NCBI GenBank assembly: GCA_029246685.1
Contig: JAQWMR010000001.1
Coordinates: 219,246 to 283,245, forward strand
Reading direction: 5' to 3'
From: Acidimicrobiales bacterium
GTDB lineage: Bacteria > Actinomycetota > Acidimicrobiia > Acidimicrobiales > Aldehydirespiratoraceae
Length of the DNA: 64,000 nucleotides
Shown here: piece by piece, positions 57,310-64,000 of the stretch
How positions within the stretch are numbered: position 1 is the first letter of the stretch
Layout of the letters: every line of letters starts with the position of its first letter
Notes under the pieces: model-generated
The model's input: only the letters and a program-made list of their open reading frames with translations
Databases searched by the model: none
Told to the model about the DNA's origin: nothing
Translations under genes and position numbers: made by a program

Positions 57310-58512
57310 ATGCCGGGAGACCTCTACTACGACCCGTTCGACTTCGGCATCGACATTCGAGCGCACGAGGTGTGGCGGCGCATGCGCGAGGAGGCCCCCC
57401 TCTACCGCAACGACAAGCACAACTTCTACGCGCTGACTCGCTACGACGACGTGCTCGCTTGCCTGCTCGATCCGGAGACCTACATCTCCAGCTATGGCAC
57501 CACGTTGGACCTGATGAGCGACGAGGTGTTCCCGCTCCCGATGTTCATCTTCCGGGATCCGCCGGAACACACACTGCTACGCAAGCTCGTCAGCCGCGCC
57601 TTCACTCCGCGCAAGATCGATGGCCTGGAGACACGAATCGAGCGAGTGTGCGCAGGGCTGCTCGATCCACTCGATGGCATGTCGACGTTCGACTTCGTCG
57701 AGCGATTCTCGTCCCTGGTCCCGCCCACGGTGATCCTTGCCCTACTCGGATTCCCGGAGGGAATGGAGAGCGAAATGCGTGCGTCGGTCGACAACACGAT
57801 GGCGATCGACGAGACGACCGCCGCGACCGGGAGCCGCTCGGTGATCGAGGGCGAGAACATCGGCAGTGTCGTCTTCGAGCTCATTCCTGAGCTCTGTGCG
57901 GAGCGCCGCGCCGAGCCGGCCGACGACCTCATCACGGTGCTCGCCACCCACGAGCGCGAGCTCGAGGACGGCTCCACCCGGCCACTTACCGACGACGAGA
58001 TCATGGGCTATGTCGCGCTCATCGCGGGCGCCGGAAGCGAGACCGTTGCCCGCATGTTGGCGTGGGGCGTCGTGCTGCTCGCAGACCATCCGGAGCAGCT
58101 GCGGGAGCTCGGGGCAAACGAGGGGCTGATCCCGAACGCGATCGAGGAGATCCTCCGGTACGAGGCGCCGTCGCCGGTCCAGGGGCGCCGGGTGACGAAC
58201 GACGTCGAACTCCACGGCGAGACGGTGCCGGCGGGAGCGAACGTGTTGCTCATCAACGGCAGCGGCAACCGCGATGAGCGTCACTTCCCCGACGCCGACC
58301 GGTTCGACATCCATCGCGACATCGATCGCCATCTCTCGTTCGGCTACGGAGCCCACTTCTGCATCGGCGGCGCGCTCGCTCGTCTCGAAGGCCGGATCGG
58401 GCTCGAGCAAATGGTTCGCCGGTTCGGTACGTGGGACGTGGACCACGAGGCGCTCGACTGGGTCCACACCTCCACGGTGCGGGGCTACAAGTCCGTGCCG
58501 CTCACGGTGTGA
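57310..58512 (+). CDS. Cytochrome P450
   Basis: The 400-residue soluble bacterial P450 has the I-helix segment IAGAGSETVARML, the ExxR in IEEILRYEAP, and the haem loop FGYGAHFCIGG with the thiolate ligand Cys351. PPEHTLLRKLVSRAFTP near residue 82 is the usual C-helix region. It needs ferredoxin partners, which are not adjacent. Its substrate is probably hydrophobic. The stop overlaps the convergent sulfatase gene by 11 bp. Confidence 0.94.
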   Translation: MPGDLYYDPFDFGIDIRAHEVWRRMREEAPLYRNDKHNFYALTRYDDVLACLLDPETYISSYGTTLDLMSDEVFPLPMFIFRDPPEHTLLRKLVSRAFTPRKIDGLETRIERVCAGLLDPLDGMSTFDFVERFSSLVPPTVILALLGFPEGMESEMRASVDNTMAIDETTAATGSRSVIEGENIGSVVFELIPELCAERRAEPADDLITVLATHERELEDGSTRPLTDDEIMGYVALIAGAGSETVARMLAWGVVLLADHPEQLRELGANEGLIPNAIEEILRYEAPSPVQGRRVTNDVELHGETVPAGANVLLINGSGNRDERHFPDADRFDIHRDIDRHLSFGYGAHFCIGGALARLEGRIGLEQMVRRFGTWDVDHEALDWVHTSTVRGYKSVPLTV

Positions 58513-59815
58513 CGCCGACGTCGATCTTCCATTCGCGGACGAGCTCCCCGAGCCGGGCAACCTCGTCTGGGTGATCGGCGGCGACGTCGTTTTGTTCGTA
58601 CGGGTCGTCGCCGAGGTGATGGAGCGCGATCGTGTCGTCCGAGCCGTGAGCGGCGACGTACTTCCACGCGCCGTTGCGGACCATCGTGTAGCCGCGGTCC
58701 ATGCCGGTGGCTTCCGCGAACACCGGATGGTGTTCGCCGGCTGATCCGTCGTCGAGCATCGGCACGATCGAACCGCCCGGCAGCGCGGGCTCGGCGTCCG
58801 CGCCGATCCAGTCGAGCACCGTCGGCCAGATGTCGACACCGGCGGCGACCGGGGTTGCGATCCGCGTGCCCGTCGGTGAACCAGGGCTGCGCACCAGGAA
58901 CGGGACCCGAACGGACTCTTCCTGCCACACGTACTTGTTCATCCGGCCGTGACTGCCACCCATCTCGCCGTGATCGCTCGTGAAGATGACGAGCGTGTCG
59001 TCCGCTCGGCCGAGCTCCTGCAACTCGGCGAGGAGGCGGCCGACCTCGTGATCGAGCTGGGTGACCATCGCGGCGTAGAACTGCCAGAAGTCCTCGATCG
59101 AGGCGCCGTAGCGGGCGAAGTTGGGGTCTCCCTCGAAGGGTTGGGGGCTCGGCGGGCTGTACGTCCGAGTGAAGACCTGGTCCGGTTGGGTGACGTTCGG
59201 CCGCAGCGTGATGTCGGCGCCGGCATACATCGCTTCGTACTCGGCGAGCGGCTCGAGCGGGTAGTGCGGGCTGAGGAAGCTGACGAACAATCCGAAGTCC
59301 CGGTCGGCCGGGATCTCCCGTAGCCGTTCGATCGCGATGTCGGCGGTGGCCACGGTGCGATGCCCGCCCACGAACTCGCGACAGGCACCGTCCTCGTCCC
59401 AGAAGCGGATGCCCTCCCGGTAGCTGTTGTAGCTCTGATACCCGTTGAACCGCTCGAACCCGCAGCGCTGTTCAGGGAGCACGGCCATGTCGAAGAACTC
59501 GTACAGGTGCCACTTGCCGACGTAGCTGGTCCAGAGGCCCGCCTCGCTCAGCGCGTCCGCCAGGAAACGGGTCCCGAGATCGGGACCCATGCCGAAGTTC
59601 GTGACGCCGGAGTCCGACGCATAGCGGCCCGTGTTGAGAACGCCGCGGTACTGGGTGCACACGGGGAACTCGACGTAGGCGTCCGTGAAAACGGTGCCGG
59701 TACCGGCGAGCGCGTCCAGGTTTGGCGTGGCGATGTCCGGATGGCCCATGCAGCCGAGCGCCCAGGCCTGGAGTTGGTCGGCCAGGATGAAGAGGACGTT
59801 GCGGCGCTCGGTCAT
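58502..59815 (-). CDS. Sulfatase (S1-type) with variant CTQYR site
   Basis: The 437-residue sulfatase-fold protein carries RNVLFILADQ with N-terminal metal ligands, GKWHL, and the second metal site IFTSDHGEMGGSHG. The active-site Cys53, normally converted to formylglycine, lies in CTQYRGVLNTGR: Cys and Arg are present but the middle Pro/Ala of the C-x-P/A-x-R maturation motif is Gln. The enzyme may still be modified, or may be inactive or a phosphohydrolase. It overlaps the next sulfatase by ATGA and has no signal peptide. Confidence 0.9.
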   Translation of the reverse strand: MTERRNVLFILADQLQAWALGCMGHPDIATPNLDALAGTGTVFTDAYVEFPVCTQYRGVLNTGRYASDSGVTNFGMGPDLGTRFLADALSEAGLWTSYVGKWHLYEFFDMAVLPEQRCGFERFNGYQSYNSYREGIRFWDEDGACREFVGGHRTVATADIAIERLREIPADRDFGLFVSFLSPHYPLEPLAEYEAMYAGADITLRPNVTQPDQVFTRTYSPPSPQPFEGDPNFARYGASIEDFWQFYAAMVTQLDHEVGRLLAELQELGRADDTLVIFTSDHGEMGGSHGRMNKYVWQEESVRVPFLVRSPGSPTGTRIATPVAAGVDIWPTVLDWIGADAEPALPGGSIVPMLDDGSAGEHHPVFAEATGMDRGYTMVRNGAWKYVAAHGSDDTIALHHLGDDPYEQNDVAADHPDEVARLGELVREWKIDVGVTP

Positions 59816-61440
59816 GTGATCGTGAAGGTGGCGGACACCTCGTGGCTCGGCCTGTAGCCGATGCGATGGGTGACGGCTCGTAGTGTGATCGCCTCGCCAG
59901 GCTCCAGTCGGATCGGTTCGTGGTACACAAGCCAGCGGGGTTCGTCGCCGTCTTCGGTGGTCCAGCCGATCGACGCGCCCTGAGTGTCGCAGTGGAGTTG
60001 GAGCAGCACCGGACCAGCGAACTCGCCGCCTTCAGGGCGGTCCTCCCGTCCTGGGTCGGTTTCGCTGTAGATGACGAACTTCGCCGCGTCCGTCGTTGGT
60101 TGCACGCGACCGGGCCACATCATGTCGATCATCACGTTCTCGGTCACGAAGCCGAGATCGCCGACCTCGGTCTGCCAGGCATCGAGCCGGGCCCGGTGCC
60201 GCTCGAGCACCTCGCGGTGGGCGGGGTCGTCGGCCAGGTTGTTGATCTCGTGCGGGTCGGCCTCGGTGTCGTAGAGCTCCTCTTCCGGTCGGGTGGAGGT
60301 CATGAAGCGGGCCTGCGCCTCGTCGAGGTCGCCGGCGACATGGAGCCGCCACAGCTCCTCCATGATCGGATGGTGGTTTCGAAAGCTCACCCACCCCTGG
60401 TACGGATGGTTCGGCATCCAATGGCGGATGTACTTCCAGCGGGTGTCACGGCTCGCCCGCACCATGTCGTAGTGCTGGTCGAACCGGTCTCGCGTGGCGA
60501 AGATGTAGTCGTGGCCATCTCCGGCGGCCGCGCCGAGGAACGGCTTGCCGTGCATGTAGCTCGGCACCGTCACGCCGGCCAGGGACAGGAAGGTGGGCCC
60601 GAGATCCATCACGCTCACGAGCTGGTTCTGCACCGACGCGGCGTCGACGACGCCTGGCCAGCGCACGATCATCGGCGAGTGGATGCCGCTGTCATAGGGC
60701 CAGCGCTTGCCGCGGGGGAGCGGACCGTGGTCGGTCCAGATGAAGACCGCCGTCGAGTTGGTGAGGCCGTCCTCCTCGAGCTGATCGAGCAACTCGCCGA
60801 CGATCCGGTCGTTGTGTTCGATCGACGCGTAGACCCGGCACAGCGAGGCTCGCACCTTCGGCGTGTCGGGGAAGTACGGCGGCACGATCACCGACGCCGG
60901 GTCGATGTCATTGTCGTCGAACTTCGAACCTTCCCAGCCGAGGCTCTCATGCGTGTCGTGCAGATTGAACTGAGCGAGGAACGGCTGGTCCGGGTCCGGT
61001 CGGTTGCGCCAGTGCGCGGTGCCGTCCTCGCCCCACGGATTGCTCGTCTGATCCCAGACCGTGACGGGTGCATTGAACTGATAGTCGTGCTTGCCGTCGT
61101 TCGTACACCAGTAGCCGGCGGCGCGGAGGTACTCGGGGTAACACCGGACGTAGTGGGGCGTGACGGCCTCGTAGCCGGACATCCCCTGGTCGCGGTAGGT
61201 GATCGTCCGCATGTGGTGGGTCCCGATGCTCACGGGGTACATGCCGGTCATGACCGCGCTGCGGGTCGGCGAGCAGACGGGCGCAGGAGTGAAGGCATTC
61301 GGCCACATTGCCCCCTGGCTCGCGAGCCGGTCGACGTTGGGTGTGTTGACGGGGTGGCCGTAGCAACCGAACCACGGCGTGCAGTCCTCGAACGAGATCG
61401 AGAGGATGTTGGGACGCTCGGGGAATGTCGTGTCAGGCAC
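59812..61440 (-). CDS. Sulfatase (S1-type) with standard CSPTR site
   Basis: The 542-residue protein reads RPNILSISFEDCTPWFGCYG at the start and has the complete maturation motif Cys56-Ser-Pro-Thr-Arg60, so a formylglycine is expected. FIWTDHGPLPRGKRWPYDSG supplies the second metal site. About 100 residues after the sulfatase core form an extra beta-rich C-terminal domain ending SATFTIT. No signal peptide, so the substrate is probably imported. Overlaps both neighbouring sulfatases (4 and 8 bp). Confidence 0.93.
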   Translation of the reverse strand: MPDTTFPERPNILSISFEDCTPWFGCYGHPVNTPNVDRLASQGAMWPNAFTPAPVCSPTRSAVMTGMYPVSIGTHHMRTITYRDQGMSGYEAVTPHYVRCYPEYLRAAGYWCTNDGKHDYQFNAPVTVWDQTSNPWGEDGTAHWRNRPDPDQPFLAQFNLHDTHESLGWEGSKFDDNDIDPASVIVPPYFPDTPKVRASLCRVYASIEHNDRIVGELLDQLEEDGLTNSTAVFIWTDHGPLPRGKRWPYDSGIHSPMIVRWPGVVDAASVQNQLVSVMDLGPTFLSLAGVTVPSYMHGKPFLGAAAGDGHDYIFATRDRFDQHYDMVRASRDTRWKYIRHWMPNHPYQGWVSFRNHHPIMEELWRLHVAGDLDEAQARFMTSTRPEEELYDTEADPHEINNLADDPAHREVLERHRARLDAWQTEVGDLGFVTENVMIDMMWPGRVQPTTDAAKFVIYSETDPGREDRPEGGEFAGPVLLQLHCDTQGASIGWTTEDGDEPRWLVYHEPIRLEPGEAITLRAVTHRIGYRPSHEVSATFTIT

Positions 61441-62851
61441 GGGCGGCCATCTCTTCCTCGCCCAGACGGGCGGTCAGATCCGCTTCGAGTTCCGTACGGA
61501 TCGTCGGTTCATCGTCGATCAGGTTCTGTGTCTCGTCCGGATCTGCGGCGAGATCGAACAGCTCGTCGTGGTCGAACCTCGAGTCGACGTAGTGGACGAA
61601 CTTGTGGGTCGCGGTGCGTATCGACCGATAGTGGGACTGCGTGACCACCTGAGCGTCACGGTGCGACGACGCGGGGTTGTCCACACAGGAGAGCAGCGAC
61701 CGGCCGTCGATCGGCGCCAATGGATCCACCGCCGCGACATCCAGAACCGTTGCGCTGACGTCCACCAGTTCGGTGAGGGCATCGCATCGACCGTGTTCGA
61801 TGCCCGGCCCGGCGACGATCAGCGGGATGCGCATCGCCGGCTCGTACGGGACGCTCTTCTGGAAGAGGTGGTGATCGCCGAGCATTTCACCGTGGTCGGC
61901 GCTGAAGATGACGACCGTGTCGTCTGCTGCGCCGACGTCATCGAGTGTGGAGATGATGTCGCCGACGGCGTCGTCGATCGCGGCCAGCGCTGCGGTGTAT
62001 TGCCGACGCGCTGCGATCAGCTCGTCCTCGGTGTTGCCGTACTCCTTGGCGCGGGTTGCAGGGTTGCGGCCCGTGCCGTCATCGAGGATCGGCGCGGGAA
62101 CTGGCGCACCGCGGAAGTGATCGGCGTACTCGGTGGGTGGGTCGAATGGATCGTGCGGCCCGACGAAGCTGACGTAGAGGTGCCACGGGCTCCCATCCGG
62201 CACCGTGCGGAGCCACTCGCACGAGCGGCGGCCGATCCAGAGATCCTCGAATGCGTGGGTCGGAAGTGCGGAATCGTCGAACCAGCGCGTGCCTGCACTC
62301 GGCGGGTCGCCGGGCTCGCGCAGGTACTTGGCGACGATCTCCTCCATACGGAGGGCGTAGTCCGCTCGTAGTGTCTCGAACAGCCCTTGCTCCTGCAGCC
62401 ACACGCCGTACGGTCCATAGGGGTGGCCCGGCGGCGTCATTCCCGCGTGCATCTTCCCCTCCGCCTCGACCGGGTCGGTGAAGCCCCAGCGGTAGGTGTC
62501 GGGCCGAGTGCCGAGTGCGCCGTTGTCCTGTTCGGGCTTGTTGAGGTCGAGTTTCCCGACGCATCCGACTCGGTCCCCGGCGTCACGAAGTGCCTGGTAG
62601 TAGGTCGGCGTTTCCGGCGCGAGGATGTCTTGGTTCGTGAACGCGCCGAGCCGAACGGGAGCGATGCCGCTGGCCAGCCCGATGCGAGCGGGCGCGCACA
62701 CGGTCGTATTCGTCACGTGCTGCGTGAACCACACACCGCGCGCCGCGAGTGCATCGATGTTGGGCGTCTCCACGCCGGGAGTGCCGGCGCACCCGAGCCA
62801 GTCCCAACGGTGCTGGTCGGTGGTGATGACGAGAGTGTTCGGGCGGGTCAC
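61433..62851 (-). CDS. Sulfatase (S1-type) with CAPAR site
   Basis: The 472-residue protein starts MTRPNTLVITTDQHRWDWLG and has the maturation motif Cys52-Ala-Pro-Ala-Arg56. FSADHGEMLGDHHLFQKSVP supplies the second metal site, and SFVGPHDPFDPP is a typical mid-domain strand. The GTG start overlaps an upstream stop (GTGA). Three adjacent sulfatases of different subtypes suggest stepwise desulfation of a polysulfated substrate or of several related ones. Confidence 0.93.
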   Translation of the reverse strand: MTRPNTLVITTDQHRWDWLGCAGTPGVETPNIDALAARGVWFTQHVTNTTVCAPARIGLASGIAPVRLGAFTNQDILAPETPTYYQALRDAGDRVGCVGKLDLNKPEQDNGALGTRPDTYRWGFTDPVEAEGKMHAGMTPPGHPYGPYGVWLQEQGLFETLRADYALRMEEIVAKYLREPGDPPSAGTRWFDDSALPTHAFEDLWIGRRSCEWLRTVPDGSPWHLYVSFVGPHDPFDPPTEYADHFRGAPVPAPILDDGTGRNPATRAKEYGNTEDELIAARRQYTAALAAIDDAVGDIISTLDDVGAADDTVVIFSADHGEMLGDHHLFQKSVPYEPAMRIPLIVAGPGIEHGRCDALTELVDVSATVLDVAAVDPLAPIDGRSLLSCVDNPASSHRDAQVVTQSHYRSIRTATHKFVHYVDSRFDHDELFDLAADPDETQNLIDDEPTIRTELEADLTARLGEEEMAARA

Positions 62852-62967
62852 AACGCGTCACGGTACGGCATCATGCCCGTGCCGGGTCACTGCATCCCCG
62901 GCGCGGCCAAACGAGTGTCGTCCACGTGGAGAACGCCGCCCTCGTGGATGGTCCACGGCCTGGTCAT
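62848..62967 (-). pseudogene. Short coupled ORF with an internal TGA
   Basis: ATG 62967 overlaps the upstream stop (ATGA), and the frame reads MTRPWTIHEGGVLHVDDTRL to GMQ, then TGA at 62887-62889. Twelve more codons in the same frame (PGTGMMPYRDAL) end in a TGA that overlaps the sulfatase GTG (GTGA). Overlaps at both ends suggest a 39-residue coupled gene with CGA changed to TGA, or a 26-residue peptide followed by spacer. No family recognised. Confidence 0.35.
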
Positions 62968-63245
62968 TCCCCGATGTCCACCATCCGCTCGAAGAGGAAC
63001 TCGTAGCGGAGGTACGAGGAGCGTCGCTCCGTGCCTTCGACCGGGTCGTTGAGCGGCGACATCTGAATGAGGCGCCATCCGTCTTCGAGCGCCTGGACGC
63101 CCACGGCATACGGCGGCTCGGAGCTGTTGTCGGGAAGGACCGGCCCGGCCCCGGCGGCGCCGTCGTGAAACGCCCAGGCGATGACCGGGCTCGTGATCGC
63201 CGAGTTCGACATGTAGAGGTGCAGTAGTTGCTGGCGCTGGGTCAC
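62964..63245 (-). CDS. Small protein of unknown function in the sulfatase operon
   Basis: GTG 63245 overlaps the dioxygenase stop (GTGA) and gives 93 residues, MTQRQQLLHLYMSNSAITSP through AWAFHDG and QALEDGWRLIQMSPLNDPVE to MVDIGE. The mix of short strands and the Trp/Arg pattern looks like a compact soluble domain. The frame is open further upstream inside the dioxygenase gene, but the coupled start is more likely. Function unknown. Confidence 0.55.
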   Translation of the reverse strand: MTQRQQLLHLYMSNSAITSPVIAWAFHDGAAGAGPVLPDNSSEPPYAVGVQALEDGWRLIQMSPLNDPVEGTERRSSYLRYEFLFERMVDIGE

Positions 63246-64000
63246 GTCGAGCCCTGCCGGTACTGCGCGGCTCGGCGGTCTGTTCGGGTGTGGTACCAGT
63301 CGACGTCGAAGTCCGGATCGTCGGCGAGGTAGCGCCACAACCGGACTCGGTCGATGGTGTCGAGACGGTCCTGGCCGGCGCGAGTCCACGGATGGCTACG
63401 CCGCATCTGGCCGGCTGCGGTCTCGCCCTCCTCCATGGTGGCGAACATGTGGTCCCAGTTCCCGACGGTGGCCGAGTCGTAGTCGCTCATGTCCCACTTC
63501 CGTACCTGTCGCTCCGACGGGTTGATCCTGACCTTGAACATCCAGCGGTCATCGTCCGACGGGTTGGGTTGGCCGGCGTGCCACAAGCCGTGATGGAAGA
63601 GGAGAACGGTGCCCGCCTTACCGACGAAGAACTGCTCACCGGCGATGTGCTGGTAGCGGGCGACGCTGTTCTCGTGGACCATCCGGAGGTGACTGCCGGG
63701 CACGAACCGCGTCCCGCCCGCGCCGGGTTCGACGTCCTGAGGGAAGTAGAAGACCTGGACGTCGAACGTCGGGTCGAAGCTGTCCACGGCGGCGTCGCAG
63801 TGGAGGTCCTGGAAGCCGGACGAGCCTGCCGGGATGTAGTGGCAGAACTGGTGATCGTAGACAGGGTCGTCGCCGACGAGCGACCGAATCGCGCCGGCGA
63901 GCACTGGCAGGTCGTAGATCTGCCGCAGGGCGCTGTCGGCCGGCCAACAGCCGGCGAGTGGGGTGCCGCTGCGAGGCCGGAACGGGTTGCCTTCGAACGG
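63242..64000 (-). CDS. Phytanoyl-CoA dioxygenase (PhyH) family protein, 5' end beyond window
   Basis: The frame is open to the window edge, giving at least 252 residues. The Fe(II)/2-oxoglutarate facial triad is visible: the H-x-D in FQDLHCDAAVD and the distal His in FHHGLWHAGQPNPSDDDRW, followed by a 2-oxoglutarate-binding Arg region (FKVRINPS). Family members hydroxylate lipid, alkyl or small organic substrates, and some cleave alkyl sulfates oxidatively. It heads an operon with three sulfatases, so a role in opening a sulfated substrate is plausible but inferred. Confidence 0.88.
   Translation of the reverse strand, partial: PFEGNPFRPRSGTPLAGCWPADSALRQIYDLPVLAGAIRSLVGDDPVYDHQFCHYIPAGSSGFQDLHCDAAVDSFDPTFDVQVFYFPQDVEPGAGGTRFVPGSHLRMVHENSVARYQHIAGEQFFVGKAGTVLLFHHGLWHAGQPNPSDDDRWMFKVRINPSERQVRKWDMSDYDSATVGNWDHMFATMEEGETAAGQMRRSHPWTRAGQDRLDTIDRVRLWRYLADDPDFDVDWYHTRTDRRAAQYRQGST

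Overview
The window is high-GC and densely coded. It reads as part of a chromosome of an actinomycete, most likely class Acidimicrobiia (Ilumatobacter-like). The basis is the gene mix (complex I operons, many SDRs, amidohydrolase, P450, F420/PPOX-type proteins, sulfatases, lipoproteins whose mature end reads CGDD), frequent GTG starts, and many start codons lying 5-9 nt downstream of a TAnnnT -10 box, as in leaderless actinobacterial mRNAs. The taxonomic call is inference; no rRNA or marker set is present.

Layout. 1-13723: the 3' part of a conventional complex I operon (nuoD end, then nuoE F G H I J K L M N), nearly all genes overlapping or abutting, followed by a small membrane protein and a VanY-like peptidase with SLH repeats. 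15440-20754: catabolic or unknown genes (phosphotransferase, CrtC/AttH-like protein, SDR, amidohydrolase, SnoaL-like, GNAT). 20788-21136: a boundary zone with a 3' fragment of a LivG-type ATPase, repeats, hairpins and a promoter. 21145-31807: a second, different complex I operon, nuoA B C D H I J K L M N, with no nuoE/F/G, followed by a MidA/NDUFAF7-type methyltransferase. The organism therefore carries at least two complex I variants about 7.4 kb apart: one with the NADH-oxidising module and one whose electron donor is not encoded next to it.

32978-50829: a mosaic of a TetR regulator, SnoaL-like protein, molybdopterin oxidoreductase, SDR, the HD half of a CCA-transferase-like protein, glycosyltransferase, aspartate-semialdehyde dehydrogenase, MazG-like protein, MpaB-type oxygenase, lipoprotein hydrolase and nitroreductase. 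It also holds several genes broken by single in-frame stops, mostly TAG. 50858-58512: hydantoinase/oxoprolinase, cupin, HD protein, SDR, quinone oxidoreductase, branched-chain-amino-acid-type binding lipoprotein and a P450. 58502-64000 (minus strand): a tightly overlapped cluster with a PhyH-type dioxygenase, small ORFs and three sulfatases, probably for a sulfated organic substrate.

Most notable: the paired complex I operons; the NDUFAF7-like gene next to a NuoD that keeps the arginine this enzyme methylates in mitochondria; a ~110-residue coiled-coil insert in the first NuoL and a His/Asp 4-residue repeat in the second; a palindromic GGGGTCWGACCCC repeat seen three times, once inside the nuoJ coding sequence; and divergent gene pairs whose two -10 boxes overlap on one TA dinucleotide.
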